NCBI RefSeq assembly: GCF_041021895.1
Contig: NZ_CP157428.1
Span: 1,674,001-1,738,000 of the forward strand
Length of the DNA stretch: 64,000 nucleotides
Direction of reading: 5' to 3'
Origin: Acinetobacter sp. XH1741
GTDB lineage: Bacteria; Pseudomonadota; Gammaproteobacteria; Pseudomonadales; Moraxellaceae
Shown: piece by piece, positions 32,749-42,919 of the stretch
Numbering within the stretch: position 1 is the first letter of the stretch
How the letters are laid out: each line of letters begins with the position of its first letter
Made by a program: the position numbers and the translations under genes
Notes under the pieces: model-generated
Databases searched by the model: none
What the model was told of the DNA's origin: nothing
What the model saw: the letters and a program-made list of their open reading frames with translations, nothing else

Positions 32749-33984
32749 ATGAATAATTTTCCAGTTTCTCGCGGCAACTTTAATGAGTGGATGGTTCCAG
32801 TTTTTGCACCGGCAAATTTCATTCCTGTACGTGGTGAAGGTTCACGTATTTGGGATCAAGAAAATAAAGAATATATCGATTTTGCAGGTGGGATTGCAGT
32901 AAACGCATTAGGTCATGCGCATCCAGTGGCAGTAAATGCATTAACAGAACAAGCAACAAAACTTTGGCATGTAGGGAACGGTTATACCAATGAACCAGTT
33001 CTACGCCTTGCTAAACAACTCACCGAAAATACATTTGCAGATAAAGTATTCTTCTGTAACTCAGGTGCAGAAGCCAATGAAGCCGCATTAAAACTGGCTC
33101 GTAAAGTAGGCTTAGATAGTGGTGTTGCGGGTAAAAGCGGCATTGTGGCATTTAATAATGCTTTTCACGGTCGTACTTTATTTACCGTTTCAGCAGGTGG
33201 TCAACCAAAATATTCACAAGACTTTGCACCACTTCCAAACGGTATTAATCATGTTGCTTTTAACGATTTAGAAGCTGCAAAAGCAGTTATTAATGAGCAA
33301 ACATGTGCAGTGATTGTTGAACCGATTCAAGGTGAAGGTGGTGTTATTCCTGCTGACATCGAATTTTTAAAAGGTTTACGCGCGCTGTGTGATGAGTTTG
33401 GTGCCTTACTTATTTTTGATGAAGTGCAAACAGGTGTCGGCCGTACAGGTGCACTTTATGCCTATATGAACTCTGGTGTTACACCAGATGTACTCACTAC
33501 TGCAAAAGCATTGGGAGGTGGCTTCCCAGTCGGTGCAATGTTAACGACTGATAAATTTGCGCCGCATTTTTCAGTGGGTACACACGGTACAACTTACGGT
33601 GGTAACCCATTAGCAAGTGCAGTTGCGGGTGCAGTCTTTGAGTTTATTAATACGCCAGAAGTGCTTAACGGCGTCAAAGAACGTCATGACTACTATAAAA
33701 AAGCTTTAAATAAATTAAATGAAGAATATGAAGTTTTTGAAACAATTCGCGGTGAAGGTTTACTAATCGGTTGTGCCTTAAAAGATAAGTTTGCAGGTAA
33801 AGCAAAAGATATTAATAACCTTGCGGGTGAGGAAGGTTTACTGAGTCTGATTGCTGGACCAAATGTTGTGCGTTTTACACCGTCTTTAATTATTCCATTT
33901 GCTGATATTGATGAAGGTTTAAAACTGTTTGAACGTGCCCTTGCTCGCTTTGTCGAAATTCAAAAGGATGAACAAGCCGCATGA
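32749..33984 (+). CDS. astC: Succinylornithine/acetylornithine aminotransferase (AstC)
   Basis: 411 residues, a class III PLP-dependent aminotransferase. The whole length follows AstC/ArgD, with [20 protein letters not shown] at the start, [50 protein letters not shown] (PLP-ring Asp) and the Schiff-base Lys in [13 protein letters not shown]. AstC converts N2-succinylornithine and 2-oxoglutarate to the semialdehyde and glutamate in the arginine succinyltransferase pathway. Its stop overlaps the start of astA by four bases (ATGA), showing translational coupling. A divergent Lrp-type gene probably controls it. Confidence 0.92.
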   Translation: MNNFPVSRGNFNEWMVPVFAPANFIPVRGEGSRIWDQENKEYIDFAGGIAVNALGHAHPVAVNALTEQATKLWHVGNGYTNEPVLRLAKQLTENTFADKVFFCNSGAEANEAALKLARKVGLDSGVAGKSGIVAFNNAFHGRTLFTVSAGGQPKYSQDFAPLPNGINHVAFNDLEAAKAVINEQTCAVIVEPIQGEGGVIPADIEFLKGLRALCDEFGALLIFDEVQTGVGRTGALYAYMNSGVTPDVLTTAKALGGGFPVGAMLTTDKFAPHFSVGTHGTTYGGNPLASAVAGAVFEFINTPEVLNGVKERHDYYKKALNKLNEEYEVFETIRGEGLLIGCALKDKFAGKAKDINNLAGEEGLLSLIAGPNVVRFTPSLIIPFADIDEGLKLFERALARFVEIQKDEQAA

Positions 33985-35075
33985 TGATTATTCGCTACAT
34001 TGAACCTAAGGATGTTAATGATCTTTACCTTTTGGCTCAAAAAGCGGGTTTTGGTTTGACATCTTTGCAGCCAAATATGGAAAAGTTGGCTGCACGTATT
34101 GAACGCGCCTGTAAAACGGTTGGGGGTGAATTACCAAAAGCAGATCAGGTCTATTTATTTGTTTTAGAAGATACTGAACTGAATAAAGTCGTAGGTGTTT
34201 GTGGTATTGAAGTTGCACTGGGTTTAAAAGAGCCTTGGTACAACTTCCATGTGGGAACCCAAGTTCATGCCTCTGAACCGCTTAGTGTTTATAAAGCTTT
34301 ACCGACTTTGTACTTGAGTAATGACCATACCAACTGTAGCGAGCTCTGCACTTTATTTTTAGATCCAGACTACCGTTTAAATAAAAATGGCAAGTTTTTA
34401 TCTAAAGTTCGCTTCTTATTCTTATCTGCGTTTCGCCAATATTTTGAAGAAACGATTGTGGCTGAAATGCGTGGTTATTCAGATGCAACTGGACAGTCGC
34501 CATTTTGGAATGCCGTAGGCCATAAGTTTTTTGATATTGAATTTACTAAAGCCGATTATTTAAGTGGCGTAGGGCAAAAGGCATTTATTGCCGAGCTGAT
34601 GCCAAGACATCCGCTCTATGTCGATATGTTGCCGGACGATGCTAAGGCTGCAATTGGTATGGTTCATCCAAATACGCGACCTGCTTACAATCTTTTGCTA
34701 GAAGAAGGGCTTCGCTATAAAGGCTATGTCGATATTTTTGATGGCGGAGCAACGCTACAAGCCGATATTGAAAATTTAAGAGCTATCAAAGAAAGTCAAA
34801 TTGCGACTGTACAAGTTGTAGAGTCTGCTCACTTAAGTTTAAGTGATGAACCAAACATTGTTGCTAATGACGATTATGAAAATTATCGGGCAATTGTGGT
34901 GTACAGCTCGCCCTCTCAAAATCAATTAAAACTGAGTACCGAACAGGCGAAACAGCTCAATATTCAAAATGGTGCATTGGTTCGTGTACTGAGTATTAAT
35001 GTTCAGCAGGTTTCAAAAACAAAAACTGTAAAAAGGTTGGAAAATAATCAACATTTGCAAATGGTGGTTAATTAG
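33981..35075 (+). CDS. astA: Arginine/ornithine N-succinyltransferase (AstA)
   Basis: 364 residues, about 20 longer than typical AstA. It begins [20 protein letters not shown] and holds the family blocks [40 protein letters not shown] text and FIDIFDGG-like [14 protein letters not shown]. It transfers succinyl from succinyl-CoA to the alpha-amino group of arginine (or ornithine). The last 25 residues (after LSINVQQV) look like a non-conserved extension. The pathway partners astD, astB and astE do not follow; a spacer and a permease gene come next. Confidence 0.92.
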   Translation: MMIIRYIEPKDVNDLYLLAQKAGFGLTSLQPNMEKLAARIERACKTVGGELPKADQVYLFVLEDTELNKVVGVCGIEVALGLKEPWYNFHVGTQVHASEPLSVYKALPTLYLSNDHTNCSELCTLFLDPDYRLNKNGKFLSKVRFLFLSAFRQYFEETIVAEMRGYSDATGQSPFWNAVGHKFFDIEFTKADYLSGVGQKAFIAELMPRHPLYVDMLPDDAKAAIGMVHPNTRPAYNLLLEEGLRYKGYVDIFDGGATLQADIENLRAIKESQIATVQVVESAHLSLSDEPNIVANDDYENYRAIVVYSSPSQNQLKLSTEQAKQLNIQNGALVRVLSINVQQVSKTKTVKRLENNQHLQMVVN

Positions 35076-35406
35076 GCAGTGAGTTTTTATAACTCACCAA
35101 ATTTCACGAGGAATACTATATTATCCCTGAATCAAAAATTTGATATGGATATACATCATCTTAATTGAATGAGTGGGGCTTGTAGTTTCACTTTAAATAT
35201 TAAGATGATGCGGAATAACAGGATAGTTCTATGGCATATATTTTATTGTTTTAAATAACTATTTTAAGATTTAAAAATGGAATTTACTAAATTATAAGTG
35301 GTTTTAATAATATTTGTAGGATGATTTATTCGGTTCAAACGAAACCTCTGTCACTCATATTATTAAAACATTTATAACGGTTGCTATAAATTGGAGTCAA
35401 TATTAC
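35076..35406. promoter_or_regulatory. astA-permease spacer with a 12-bp inverted repeat
   Basis: A short stem GTGAGTT/AACTCAC (35079-35085, 35091-35097) lies just after the astA stop. CATCATCTTAAT (35154-35165) and ATTAAGATGATG (35199-35210) form a perfect 12-bp inverted repeat with a 33-base loop; this could be an operator pair or a long hairpin. The remainder is AT-rich and presumably holds the permease promoter. Confidence 0.45.
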
Positions 35407-36870
35407 ATGAGTAATAAGAAAGGAAAGCAGTTCCTGGAAGGAGACCTCCTTGGTAGTCAGCATATGACTGAGCAAGAAGAGGAGAAATTGCAACGCTCAT
35501 TGACCAACCGTCATATTCAAATGATTGCGATTGGCGGTGCAATTGGTACTGGATTATTTATGGGTTCTGGAAAAACGTTAAGTGTTTCCGGGACTTCAAT
35601 TATTTTAACCTATTTAATTATTGGCTTTTTCTTTTTCTTCGTGATGCGAGCAATGGGCGAGTTATTACTTGCTAACACGAACTTTAAAACATTTGCCGAT
35701 TTTGCAACCGCTTATTTAGGTCCATGGGCAGGCTTTTTTCTAGGTTGGTCGTATTGGTGTAACTGGATTATTACAGCCATTGCCGATGTGATTGTGATCG
35801 GAGGGTACATGCAGTTTTGGTATCCCGATTTACCCGTCTGGATCCCTGCATTTACTTCATTAGCTATCTTAACCATATTAAATTTTGTGGCAGTTCGACT
35901 GTTTGGTGAGCTCGAATTTTGGTTCTCACTCATCAAAATTACCGCAATTATTTTGTTTATTCTGGCTGGTATATATTTAATTGGGACTGGATTTACTTCT
36001 CCAAATGGCGTCAAAGCTTCGATGAGCCATTTGTTTGAAACACAATCTATGTTTCCTTATGGCGTAACAGGTTTCTTAGCGGGCTTCCAAATTGCCATAT
36101 TTGCATTTGTAGGTATTGAGCTGGTGGGTACAACTGCTGCAGAAACCAAAGACCCGCATACTTCACTTCCAAAAGCCATTAACTCTATTCCTTTACGTAT
36201 TTTATTGTTCTACGTAGGTGCATTGGTTTGTATTATTGCAGTCTCATCTTGGGCAAAAATTTCACCAGAAAAAAGCCCATTTGTAGAAATGTTTACTTTA
36301 GTTGGCTTACCAATTGCTGCGGGTTTAATTAACTTTGTTGTGGCAACGTCAGCACTTTCTTCAGCAAATAGTGGAATCTTTGCAACCAGCCGTATGTTGT
36401 ACGGTTTAGCATTAGACAATGATGCACCGAAAAGCTTTAGTAAGTTGTCTAAAAGAAAAGTTCCAATTCGAGGGCTTGTGTTTTCAATGGCTTGTGTAAC
36501 GCTTGGAACATCTATTTTATTTATTGTTCCAAATGTTATGACTGCGTTTACGATTATCTCAGCACTCACTTCAATTTTATGTATTTTTACATTTATGTTG
36601 ATTGTGCTTTCATATATTTATTATCGTAAGAAAAGCCCTGAATTACATATTCAGTCAAAATATAAAATGCCGGGTGGCTTATTTATGGCATGGCTAACCA
36701 TGTTATTTTTAGTTTTTACTATCGTGATTTTAGCTTTAGATCATGACACACTGATTGCTTTAGAGTTCTCACCAGTATGGTTTGTTGGCTTATTTATTGC
36801 CTATAAATATAAAAAGAAAAAGATGTTGCAGCTTGATATTTTAAAAGCTCAAAAGGTTGATTATATTTAA
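35407..36870 (+). CDS. APC-family amino-acid permease, CycA-like
   Basis: 487 residues with GGAG ten bases upstream of the ATG. A polar N-terminus of 30 residues precedes about twelve transmembrane helices. LTNRHIQMIAIGGAIGTGLF, FAFVGIELVGTTAAETKDP and SGIFATSRMLYGLALD resemble the D-serine/D-alanine/glycine transporter CycA and its homologues. It follows astCA in the same direction but after 331 bases, so it probably has its own promoter. Substrate specificity cannot be read from the sequence. Confidence 0.87.
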   Translation: MSNKKGKQFLEGDLLGSQHMTEQEEEKLQRSLTNRHIQMIAIGGAIGTGLFMGSGKTLSVSGTSIILTYLIIGFFFFFVMRAMGELLLANTNFKTFADFATAYLGPWAGFFLGWSYWCNWIITAIADVIVIGGYMQFWYPDLPVWIPAFTSLAILTILNFVAVRLFGELEFWFSLIKITAIILFILAGIYLIGTGFTSPNGVKASMSHLFETQSMFPYGVTGFLAGFQIAIFAFVGIELVGTTAAETKDPHTSLPKAINSIPLRILLFYVGALVCIIAVSSWAKISPEKSPFVEMFTLVGLPIAAGLINFVVATSALSSANSGIFATSRMLYGLALDNDAPKSFSKLSKRKVPIRGLVFSMACVTLGTSILFIVPNVMTAFTIISALTSILCIFTFMLIVLSYIYYRKKSPELHIQSKYKMPGGLFMAWLTMLFLVFTIVILALDHDTLIALEFSPVWFVGLFIAYKYKKKKMLQLDILKAQKVDYI

Positions 36871-36917
36871 ATAAATTTTAGTGGTTTTATTAGAAATCTT
36901 ATTATTTTAAACCCGAT

Positions 36918-36945
36918 AAAAAAGCCTCATTACGAGGCTTTTTTT
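36918..36945. terminator. Bidirectional terminator between convergent permease and aldehyde dehydrogenase genes
   Basis: GCCTC (36924-36928) and GAGGC (36934-36938), flanked by A6 and T7 that extend the stem. It ends seven bases before the stop of the minus-strand gene. Confidence 0.88.
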
Positions 36946-36952
36946 ATACACT

Positions 36953-38413
36953 TTATTTAATATTAGGATCACCTTTTTTCAAGAAAAAGCGAATCGCTAA
37001 TTTTTGAAGGAATGTTCCATAAGGAGGGTGGAAAAGCTGAGTCGGGAAAAACCGATGGCGTATAAATACAGTTTTGGCATGAGAAAGTTCACGGAAACCT
37101 TCTTCACCATGATATGACCCCATACCTGAGTTACCGATACCGCCGAAAGGAGCATCATGGTTGACTACATGCCAGCCCCAGTCATTGATGGTTACACCAC
37201 CTGAATGAGTTTCACGTAAAATTCGATCACGCTCTACCGAGCTATGTGTAAAGTAATAAAGTGCCAATGGTCGTTCGTCCGATTTCACATAGGTAATGGC
37301 ATCATCTAAAGAATCATAAGCCACCACAGGTAAAATAGGGCCAAAGAGTTCTTCTTTCATAATGCGCATATCTGGCGTGCAATTCAGCACAATATGCACA
37401 GGCATTCTACGACCTTGTTGGTCAAAGCTATACGTGTCGCAAGGAATAATGCGTGCACCTTTTTCTTGTGCATCGGTCAAAATATCTTGAATGCGCTTTA
37501 AATGGCGGTCATTTACAATCGATGTGTAATTCTCATTGTTTACGATGTTTTGACCAAACATTTTTATAAAGCTTGATTTCGCAGCTTCAACAAATTCATC
37601 AATACTTTCTTTTGGAACCAACGCATAGTCAGGCGCTACACAGATTTGTCCACTATTGGTTGCTTTACCATGCGTAATACGTTTAGCAGCGTCAGCAATC
37701 GGGTAATTGCGGCTTACAATAGCAGGTGATTTACCACCTAACTCAAGCGTAACAGGCGTTAGATTTTCAGCAGCAGCTCGCATGACGACTTTGCCAATAG
37801 TAGGAGAACCTGTAAAGACAATATGGTTAAATGGTAAAGAGGTAAATCTTGCTGGGTCTGTGATTTCTTCACCAAAAACCGCCACTTCATCTTCATTGAA
37901 AACTTCGGCAAGCATGCGTCGTACCATTGCATTGGTATTCGGGGTAATTTCTGGAAGTTTAATCATAACTCGGTTGCCCGCAGCTAATGCGGCAATGAGT
38001 GGACCAAGTGCTAAATAAACAGGAAAGTTCCAAGGAACAATGACACCAACCACGCCTTTAGGTTGATATTGCACACTTAAACGGTTCGATAAAAACAAAA
38101 GCTCAGTACGGCGTTTACTTGGACGCATCCAGCGACGTAAATGATGAATCGCATGATCTACCTCTAACACAGAGCCAAGCAAATCTAATAGTTTAGATTC
38201 ATCAAGTGATCTTGAACTAAAGTCAGCATTAATCGCGGCAGCTAAAGCATCTTGATAACGAATAATTTGTTTTTTGAGTTGATGCAGTTTTGTGCGGCGT
38301 GCCTCAAGGCTTGGGTAAGGATCTGCCTCAAAATTGGCACGTTGTTTGTAAAAAATAAGTTCCATATGTTCAGTGGCAGAGCCGCTATATTCTTTTAAAG
38401 TGGAGCTTTCCAT
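36953..38413 (-). CDS. calB: Coniferyl aldehyde dehydrogenase (CalB-type)
   Basis: 486 residues from the ATG at 38413 (GGAAGGAAC upstream). Aldehyde dehydrogenase features are the Asn of IVPWNFPVYLALG, the Glu of VTLELGGKSPAIVS and the Cys of NSGQICVAPDY. The N-terminal FYKQRANFEADPYPSLEARR and the end GGVTINDWGWHVVNHDAPFG mark the coniferyl aldehyde dehydrogenase group, which oxidises coniferyl aldehyde to ferulate. Ferulate would then enter the hca pathway encoded a few kilobases away. Broad use of fatty aldehydes is the alternative. A divergent AraC gene lies 129 bases upstream. Confidence 0.82.
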   Translation of the reverse strand: MESSTLKEYSGSATEHMELIFYKQRANFEADPYPSLEARRTKLHQLKKQIIRYQDALAAAINADFSSRSLDESKLLDLLGSVLEVDHAIHHLRRWMRPSKRRTELLFLSNRLSVQYQPKGVVGVIVPWNFPVYLALGPLIAALAAGNRVMIKLPEITPNTNAMVRRMLAEVFNEDEVAVFGEEITDPARFTSLPFNHIVFTGSPTIGKVVMRAAAENLTPVTLELGGKSPAIVSRNYPIADAAKRITHGKATNSGQICVAPDYALVPKESIDEFVEAAKSSFIKMFGQNIVNNENYTSIVNDRHLKRIQDILTDAQEKGARIIPCDTYSFDQQGRRMPVHIVLNCTPDMRIMKEELFGPILPVVAYDSLDDAITYVKSDERPLALYYFTHSSVERDRILRETHSGGVTINDWGWHVVNHDAPFGGIGNSGMGSYHGEEGFRELSHAKTVFIRHRFFPTQLFHPPYGTFLQKLAIRFFLKKGDPNIK

Positions 38414-38542
38414 TATTGTTCCTTCCATACTTTTGCTTATCATACTTTATGCTTGAAGCACGGTATGGTCGATGTTAAATTGAGACAACAAGAGGTAGTT
38501 TAGTGCCATTATGCATGTCACTCTAGGGATGGTGTGAGTTAA

Positions 38543-39607
38543 ATGCCTAAAAATATTTATAAAAATGCAAATACCGTTATCCAAGGAAATTATAATAATA
38601 CATCTCTGGGTTCGAATACATATTTGCTGGGCTTGACCAGTTTATTTGATGAAATGCGTTTACAAGGTCATTCAATATCAGAAGTTCTGTCTGGCACAAA
38701 TATTTCGCCAGATACGATGAATCAATCCTCTTTATATATTTCTCAAGTCCAAAAAATTCAGCTATTTCAAAATATTCAAAAACTATCTCACGATCCACTC
38801 ATTGGACTACACGCAGGGCAAAAGCAGCGGTTGTCAGATTTTGGGGTGTATGGTTACGCGCTATATTCTTCGCGTAATTTTAGACAAGCGGTAGAGCTTG
38901 GTATTCGACACATTAAGCTTGCAGGGCCTATTTTAAAGAAGTCTTTTTATATTCGAGATGACGCTGCCGTTTTTGAAGGGCAGGACATTATTGCACTGGG
39001 TAAGCTTCTGCCTTTGGTGTGCGAGTTCTGGTTTAGCTCCATGCAAACCTTAATTGAACGTGTGCTTGAAGGACCTTTTCAGGCAAAAAAACTTTTATTG
39101 CCATATCCTGCGCCTGACTATGCGGAAGAATATGAAAAAGTTTTTCATTGCCCTGTTCAATTCAATGCTGGGGTGATGCAATGGCACTTTGATTTAAAGT
39201 GGCTCGATGTACCTTGCCCAAATGCCAACCCGATTACTGCGGATATGTGTAAGTCGTTTTGTGAGCGAATGCTAGGTACAGATGAACTTGAAGAGCCTGA
39301 GTTAGTGAAAACAATCCGTTTAATATTATTGGATGGAACAGGGCTTTTTCCATCAGCTCAAGAAATGGCTGAACGCTTACATATGTCAAAGCGTACCTTA
39401 CATCGGCGTTTGGCAGGTTTTGATTTCACCTATCAAGAATTGTTAGATGAAACTCGGCGCCGTCTTGCCGATGAATATTTGAGAGAGACGACTTTAACCA
39501 TAGACGAGATTGCGGAGAGAATTGGCTTTTCAGATACTTCTAATTTTAGAAAAGCCTATCGTCATTGGACAGGCATTTCACCGAATGAGTATCGGCTACA
39601 GTATTAA
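38543..39607 (+). CDS. AraC-family transcriptional regulator
   Basis: 354 residues. Residues 30-215 look like the arabinose-binding-like N-terminal domain common in OruR/ArgR-type AraC proteins (SDFGVYGYALYSSRNFRQAV). The C-terminal double helix-turn-helix covers about 255-352, with PSAQEMAERLHMSKRTLHRR and the second helix IAERIGFSDTSNFRKAYRHW followed by TGISPNEYR. Divergence from the CalB-type gene suggests it activates that gene in response to an aldehyde or alcohol. Confidence 0.9.
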   Translation: MPKNIYKNANTVIQGNYNNTSLGSNTYLLGLTSLFDEMRLQGHSISEVLSGTNISPDTMNQSSLYISQVQKIQLFQNIQKLSHDPLIGLHAGQKQRLSDFGVYGYALYSSRNFRQAVELGIRHIKLAGPILKKSFYIRDDAAVFEGQDIIALGKLLPLVCEFWFSSMQTLIERVLEGPFQAKKLLLPYPAPDYAEEYEKVFHCPVQFNAGVMQWHFDLKWLDVPCPNANPITADMCKSFCERMLGTDELEEPELVKTIRLILLDGTGLFPSAQEMAERLHMSKRTLHRRLAGFDFTYQELLDETRRRLADEYLRETTLTIDEIAERIGFSDTSNFRKAYRHWTGISPNEYRLQY

Positions 39608-39618
39608 ATTAGAATGAC

Positions 39619-40524
39619 TTATATCTGTATCTTAAATCGAGAGAGTAACTTTTTCTGTAAAAATGGATTGCAGAGCAATATGGCAAATAAAATAATAAAT
39701 ATGCCGATAATGCTGAATAGATCTGGTAATTCATGCCAAAAAACAAATCCCCATATTCCTGCAAAAATAATGGCAATGTAGTTCATGGGGCCAATTTGTC
39801 CGGCTGGGGCTAGGCTATAAGCATAAGACATAAATAGTTGGCTAATGTTTGCTAAAAGACCAGCGACAATAAGCAGACTTAATTCATGCCAAGTGAAAAT
39901 GCGCCAATGCCAGAACATTGGAATAGATGAAATTAAACTACCAAAAATACAAAAGTAAAAAACAATACGTTCAGGTGGTTCTGTGCTGGTTAAAGCTCTT
40001 ACAGTGACAAAAGCCATTGCTGATAAAAAGCATGCACCCAAACCAATAAAAGACAATGCATTAAATAACCCTTGGTCGGGTTTAGCGACGAATAAAACCC
40101 CAAATAGACCAATCACAGCGGCAAAAATCATCGATTTAGTAATTTTTTCTTTTAAGAAAAGCCATGCAATCAGTGGAATAAAGATAGGTGATGAATAACT
40201 AAAAACCATGGCATTTGAGAGTTTTAAGTTAGCAATCGCATAGAAAAAACCATACATGGCAGCAAGTCCTACTAGACTTCGCCACGTGTGCATCCAGAGT
40301 TTATCGGTTTTAACAAAGTCTAAGCCTTGCTTTAAAAGCATCGGAATAAAAATAAATAAACCCACTGCATTTCTAAAAAACACAACAGTTGCATTGTCCA
40401 CTGTTTGTGAAGCAAAACGAATGCACACTCCCATAATGGAAAATAATAAAGCCGATGTCATAAGACAAAGCAGTGCTTTTCCAAGTTGAGTCGAGGGCTG
40501 AGTTTGAGCAGTCTGATTTTGCAT
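39619..40524 (-). CDS. DMT-superfamily transporter with two EamA domains
   Basis: 301 residues with about ten transmembrane helices in two EamA repeats (about residues 12-145 and 160-290). Typical blocks are FSIMGVCIRFASQTVDNATV, FFRNAVGLFIF and YIAIIFAGIWGFVFWHELPD. The family exports or imports small metabolites (S-adenosylmethionine, riboflavin or amino acids); the substrate is unknown. It lies just after the convergent AraC gene and does not clearly belong to the neighbouring catabolic operons. Confidence 0.87.
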   Translation of the reverse strand: MQNQTAQTQPSTQLGKALLCLMTSALLFSIMGVCIRFASQTVDNATVVFFRNAVGLFIFIPMLLKQGLDFVKTDKLWMHTWRSLVGLAAMYGFFYAIANLKLSNAMVFSYSSPIFIPLIAWLFLKEKITKSMIFAAVIGLFGVLFVAKPDQGLFNALSFIGLGACFLSAMAFVTVRALTSTEPPERIVFYFCIFGSLISSIPMFWHWRIFTWHELSLLIVAGLLANISQLFMSYAYSLAPAGQIGPMNYIAIIFAGIWGFVFWHELPDLFSIIGIFIILFAILLCNPFLQKKLLSRFKIQI

Positions 40525-40625
40525 ATCGAAATGACTTTTTAGTTTTCGGTGTTATCTTAACAGTGATGCTAGGTTTGGATGAAATATCATTTAATAATGA
40601 TTCGATAGTGATACTTAACAAAATA

Positions 40626-40655
40626 AAAAAGAGAGCCTGTTTAGCTCTCTTTTTA
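40626..40655 (-). terminator. Terminator of the hca operon
   Basis: GAGAGC (40631-40636) and GCTCTC (40644-40649), with flanking A5 and T5 that extend the stem. It lies 13 bases beyond the hcaG stop on the minus strand. Confidence 0.85.
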
Positions 40656-40667
40656 TCTTATTGGATG

Positions 40668-42419
40668 TTATTTACAGCTAAAGTTTTCAGCCTTTTCGCT
40701 ATCACCTTGACCATTGTAACGGGCAATCAGTGGATAAGGGCAAAGTGGGCGGGTACGGTCTGGCGCCCAGTCTTGCGGAAGTTCCGTATTAATCTGACCA
40801 CCTAGGTTACCTACGCCGCGTGCTGACGCAATAATTTTGTCAGGTGCTTGCCCATATTCGACCCAGTTGACTAAAGCAGTCAATGCGTCAAATTGATCGG
40901 TTGCAATGCCATCACGGGTATGGTTCATGCCCGGAACTCTAAAGAAACGCGCAAATTCAGGTGCTGTACCTTTCACATCATTTTTATAGTGTTGGAGTAG
41001 TTGATCGTACCAATTTTTGGTGTCATCTACAGAGAAAACGCCATCTGCTGTACCTTGTACTACAATCATTTTTCCACCGTGATCACGGAGTTTATCTAGA
41101 TTAAGTTCATCGGGTGGCATCATAAATGACATCGAACTTTCGGTGTACACATTATTGGTTGCCGAGAGTTTTGGATAGTCGGTATCGAAGTTAAAATTAA
41201 AAGCAAATTGTCTAGAGTTTTGAGTCACGGTTGGATCTGGTGGAACTTGAAAAAGAATCCCGACTGCAACAGGGTCACGTGCTGTTCCTACCGAAGATTC
41301 GAATTTCCAGCTTGCCCAGTTACTACCGACTAAACCGGGGTCGAAAGGCTGGGTTGCATAGAGTGCTTGTCCAGCAGAATTTACAGGGCCACGATAAATG
41401 TTGGCTAACACATCAATTTGTTCGGTGCTTAGGCATGTGCCATCTCTTGTGCTTGAGCAAACGGGTACATCTTTGTGAATATCAAAAGCAGTACGACAAG
41501 CTTCGACATCTTGAACCAGTCCATCTGCAACACCGTCTAAAGCATCGCATCGATCTAAAATCGCTTTTGCTAATACTTTGCGTTCTGAAAGGGTAAGAGC
41601 AGTACTTAGGTCATTTTCATCTGTTGCGACACGACGAAGCTGCTGAGCTGTGTAGAGTTGAGCTGCGGCTGCACGAGGTAAATGAAAACCCGGGGTGCTT
41701 GCCAAAATTCCATCATATTGGTCGCCTAAACGTGTTGCGGCAATCATGGCATGTCGTCCGCCGTTAGATGTACCACCTGCATAAGAGCGGTCTGGCAATT
41801 TACCATATGCAGCTTTAATCAGATTTTTTGCCATCGGTGTGAGTTTGGTTATAGCACCGTAGCCATAGTCGATTCTGGCTTGAGGGTCTAAACCAAACAT
41901 TGGATTTTGTGAAGAGTTATGTCCGGCATCGGAAGAAATGACCGCAAAACCGTCATGTAGGGCATTGGTGAGTGGACCACCGCTGCCAACCTGACCTGTT
42001 GCGGGTACTAAATTACCATCGGTTCCACCATTGCCTTGATAGAGAAAACGGCCATTCCAGTCTATTGGTAAGCGCATTTCAAAACCAATTTGATAGGTTT
42101 GTCCATCAACAGGACTTACACGTTGACCCATATAACCTTTAACTAAACAGTGAGCACCAATCGGTTTATTGGCTACAGTCAATGTGCCAGCCTCTTGAAG
42201 GGTAGCAGAGCTAATGACTGTATTGTCATAATGAAAACCAGTCAGATCTGAGCAGCTTCCTGTCATTTTTGCGCCTACAGCAGGCGACAACTGAGGTGGT
42301 TTTGTTGTTGAGGGAGATGATGTGTCGTTATTATCACTTCCACAGCCTGCCAAAGCGCCAAGCATGGCAAGCATTAAAGCGGAATAGGTCAAAATTCGTT
42401 TATTGTTGGTGTAATTCAT
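40668..42419 (-). CDS. hcaG: Chlorogenate esterase, tannase/feruloyl esterase family (HcaG)
   Basis: 583 residues. The signal ends in a lipobox (LAGCGSD, Cys26), so the enzyme is a lipoprotein, acting in the periplasm or at the cell surface. The tannase/feruloyl-esterase fold is shown by the nucleophile motif SYAGGTSNGGRHAM (Ser in GxSxGG), paired Cys near the catalytic site (DRCDALDGVADGLVQD, a calcium-binding-like loop) and GTADGVFSVDDT with GMNHTRDG holding the catalytic Asp and His. Family reaction: hydrolysis of chlorogenate to caffeate and quinate. It is the last gene of hcaA-G, as I recall for A. baylyi ADP1. Confidence 0.9.
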   Translation of the reverse strand: MNYTNNKRILTYSALMLAMLGALAGCGSDNNDTSSPSTTKPPQLSPAVGAKMTGSCSDLTGFHYDNTVISSATLQEAGTLTVANKPIGAHCLVKGYMGQRVSPVDGQTYQIGFEMRLPIDWNGRFLYQGNGGTDGNLVPATGQVGSGGPLTNALHDGFAVISSDAGHNSSQNPMFGLDPQARIDYGYGAITKLTPMAKNLIKAAYGKLPDRSYAGGTSNGGRHAMIAATRLGDQYDGILASTPGFHLPRAAAAQLYTAQQLRRVATDENDLSTALTLSERKVLAKAILDRCDALDGVADGLVQDVEACRTAFDIHKDVPVCSSTRDGTCLSTEQIDVLANIYRGPVNSAGQALYATQPFDPGLVGSNWASWKFESSVGTARDPVAVGILFQVPPDPTVTQNSRQFAFNFNFDTDYPKLSATNNVYTESSMSFMMPPDELNLDKLRDHGGKMIVVQGTADGVFSVDDTKNWYDQLLQHYKNDVKGTAPEFARFFRVPGMNHTRDGIATDQFDALTALVNWVEYGQAPDKIIASARGVGNLGGQINTELPQDWAPDRTRPLCPYPLIARYNGQGDSEKAENFSCK

Positions 42420-42452
42420 TTATTCATATCCTTATTGAATGAATGGTCGCGA

Positions 42453-42857
42453 TTAATCTAAAACCAGAAAATTAGCTGTGCTTCGTGCAATCATTTTGTT
42501 GTTTTGCCAAGCTTCACTTTCGAGATTCAGTACGGTTTTCCCTTGTTTAATGAAGCGGCATTTTGTAATAACTTCGCCTACCGCACAGGGCCTTAAAAAA
42601 TCCATGGTCAAGTTAATGGTGGTGGCTGGTTTACGGTCATTGGCAAGATATGCAAAAAGCCCCATTACATCGTCAAGCATGGCGCAGATCATGCCGCCTT
42701 CAACGGTGCCACGAGGGTTGGTAAAGCTTTCTAGTGCCATGTAATGGATGGTGAGTTCAGTATTTTCTTCATTCCAATGAATATTATGTCCACCTAAATG
42801 GTGATGGATGGGTGGTAAGTGTTCTAAAGTTTTTTGATCCATAGTGAAGGGGTCCAT
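42453..42857 (-). CDS. hcaF: PaaI-type hotdog-fold thioesterase (HcaF position)
   Basis: 134 residues. The hotdog-fold signature is NPRGTVEGGMICAMLDDVMG, with the catalytic Asp/Glu around the GG-x-x-x-x-x-x-D motif, followed by PATTINLTMDFLRPC. It likely hydrolyses aromatic acyl-CoA thioesters, which could recycle CoA or clear the inducing hydroxycinnamoyl-CoA. The ribosome site is weak for both possible ATGs (42857 and five codons later). A hairpin with a T run lies between it and hcaE. Confidence 0.8.
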   Translation of the reverse strand: MDPFTMDQKTLEHLPPIHHHLGGHNIHWNEENTELTIHYMALESFTNPRGTVEGGMICAMLDDVMGLFAYLANDRKPATTINLTMDFLRPCAVGEVITKCRFIKQGKTVLNLESEAWQNNKMIARSTANFLVLD

Positions 42858-42882
42858 GCTGAATTATTTATTTCCCGAAATA

Positions 42883-42915
42883 AAAAGAGGTTCTATTTGT
42901 GATAGAACCTCTTTT
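42883..42915 (-). terminator. Strong hairpin between hcaE and hcaF
   Basis: AAAAGAGGTTCTAT (42883-42896) and ATAGAACCTCTTTT (42902-42915) form a perfect 14-bp stem with loop TTGTG. On the minus-strand transcript it is followed by a T-rich run, as in an intrinsic terminator, yet hcaF and hcaG continue in the same direction. It may reduce their expression. Confidence 0.75.
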
Positions 42916-42919
42916 CCAT

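Noticed and set aside
32749..36870. Complete arginine succinyltransferase (ast) operon
   Set aside because: Only astC and astA are present; after a 331-base gap the next gene encodes a permease, not AstD, AstB or AstE.
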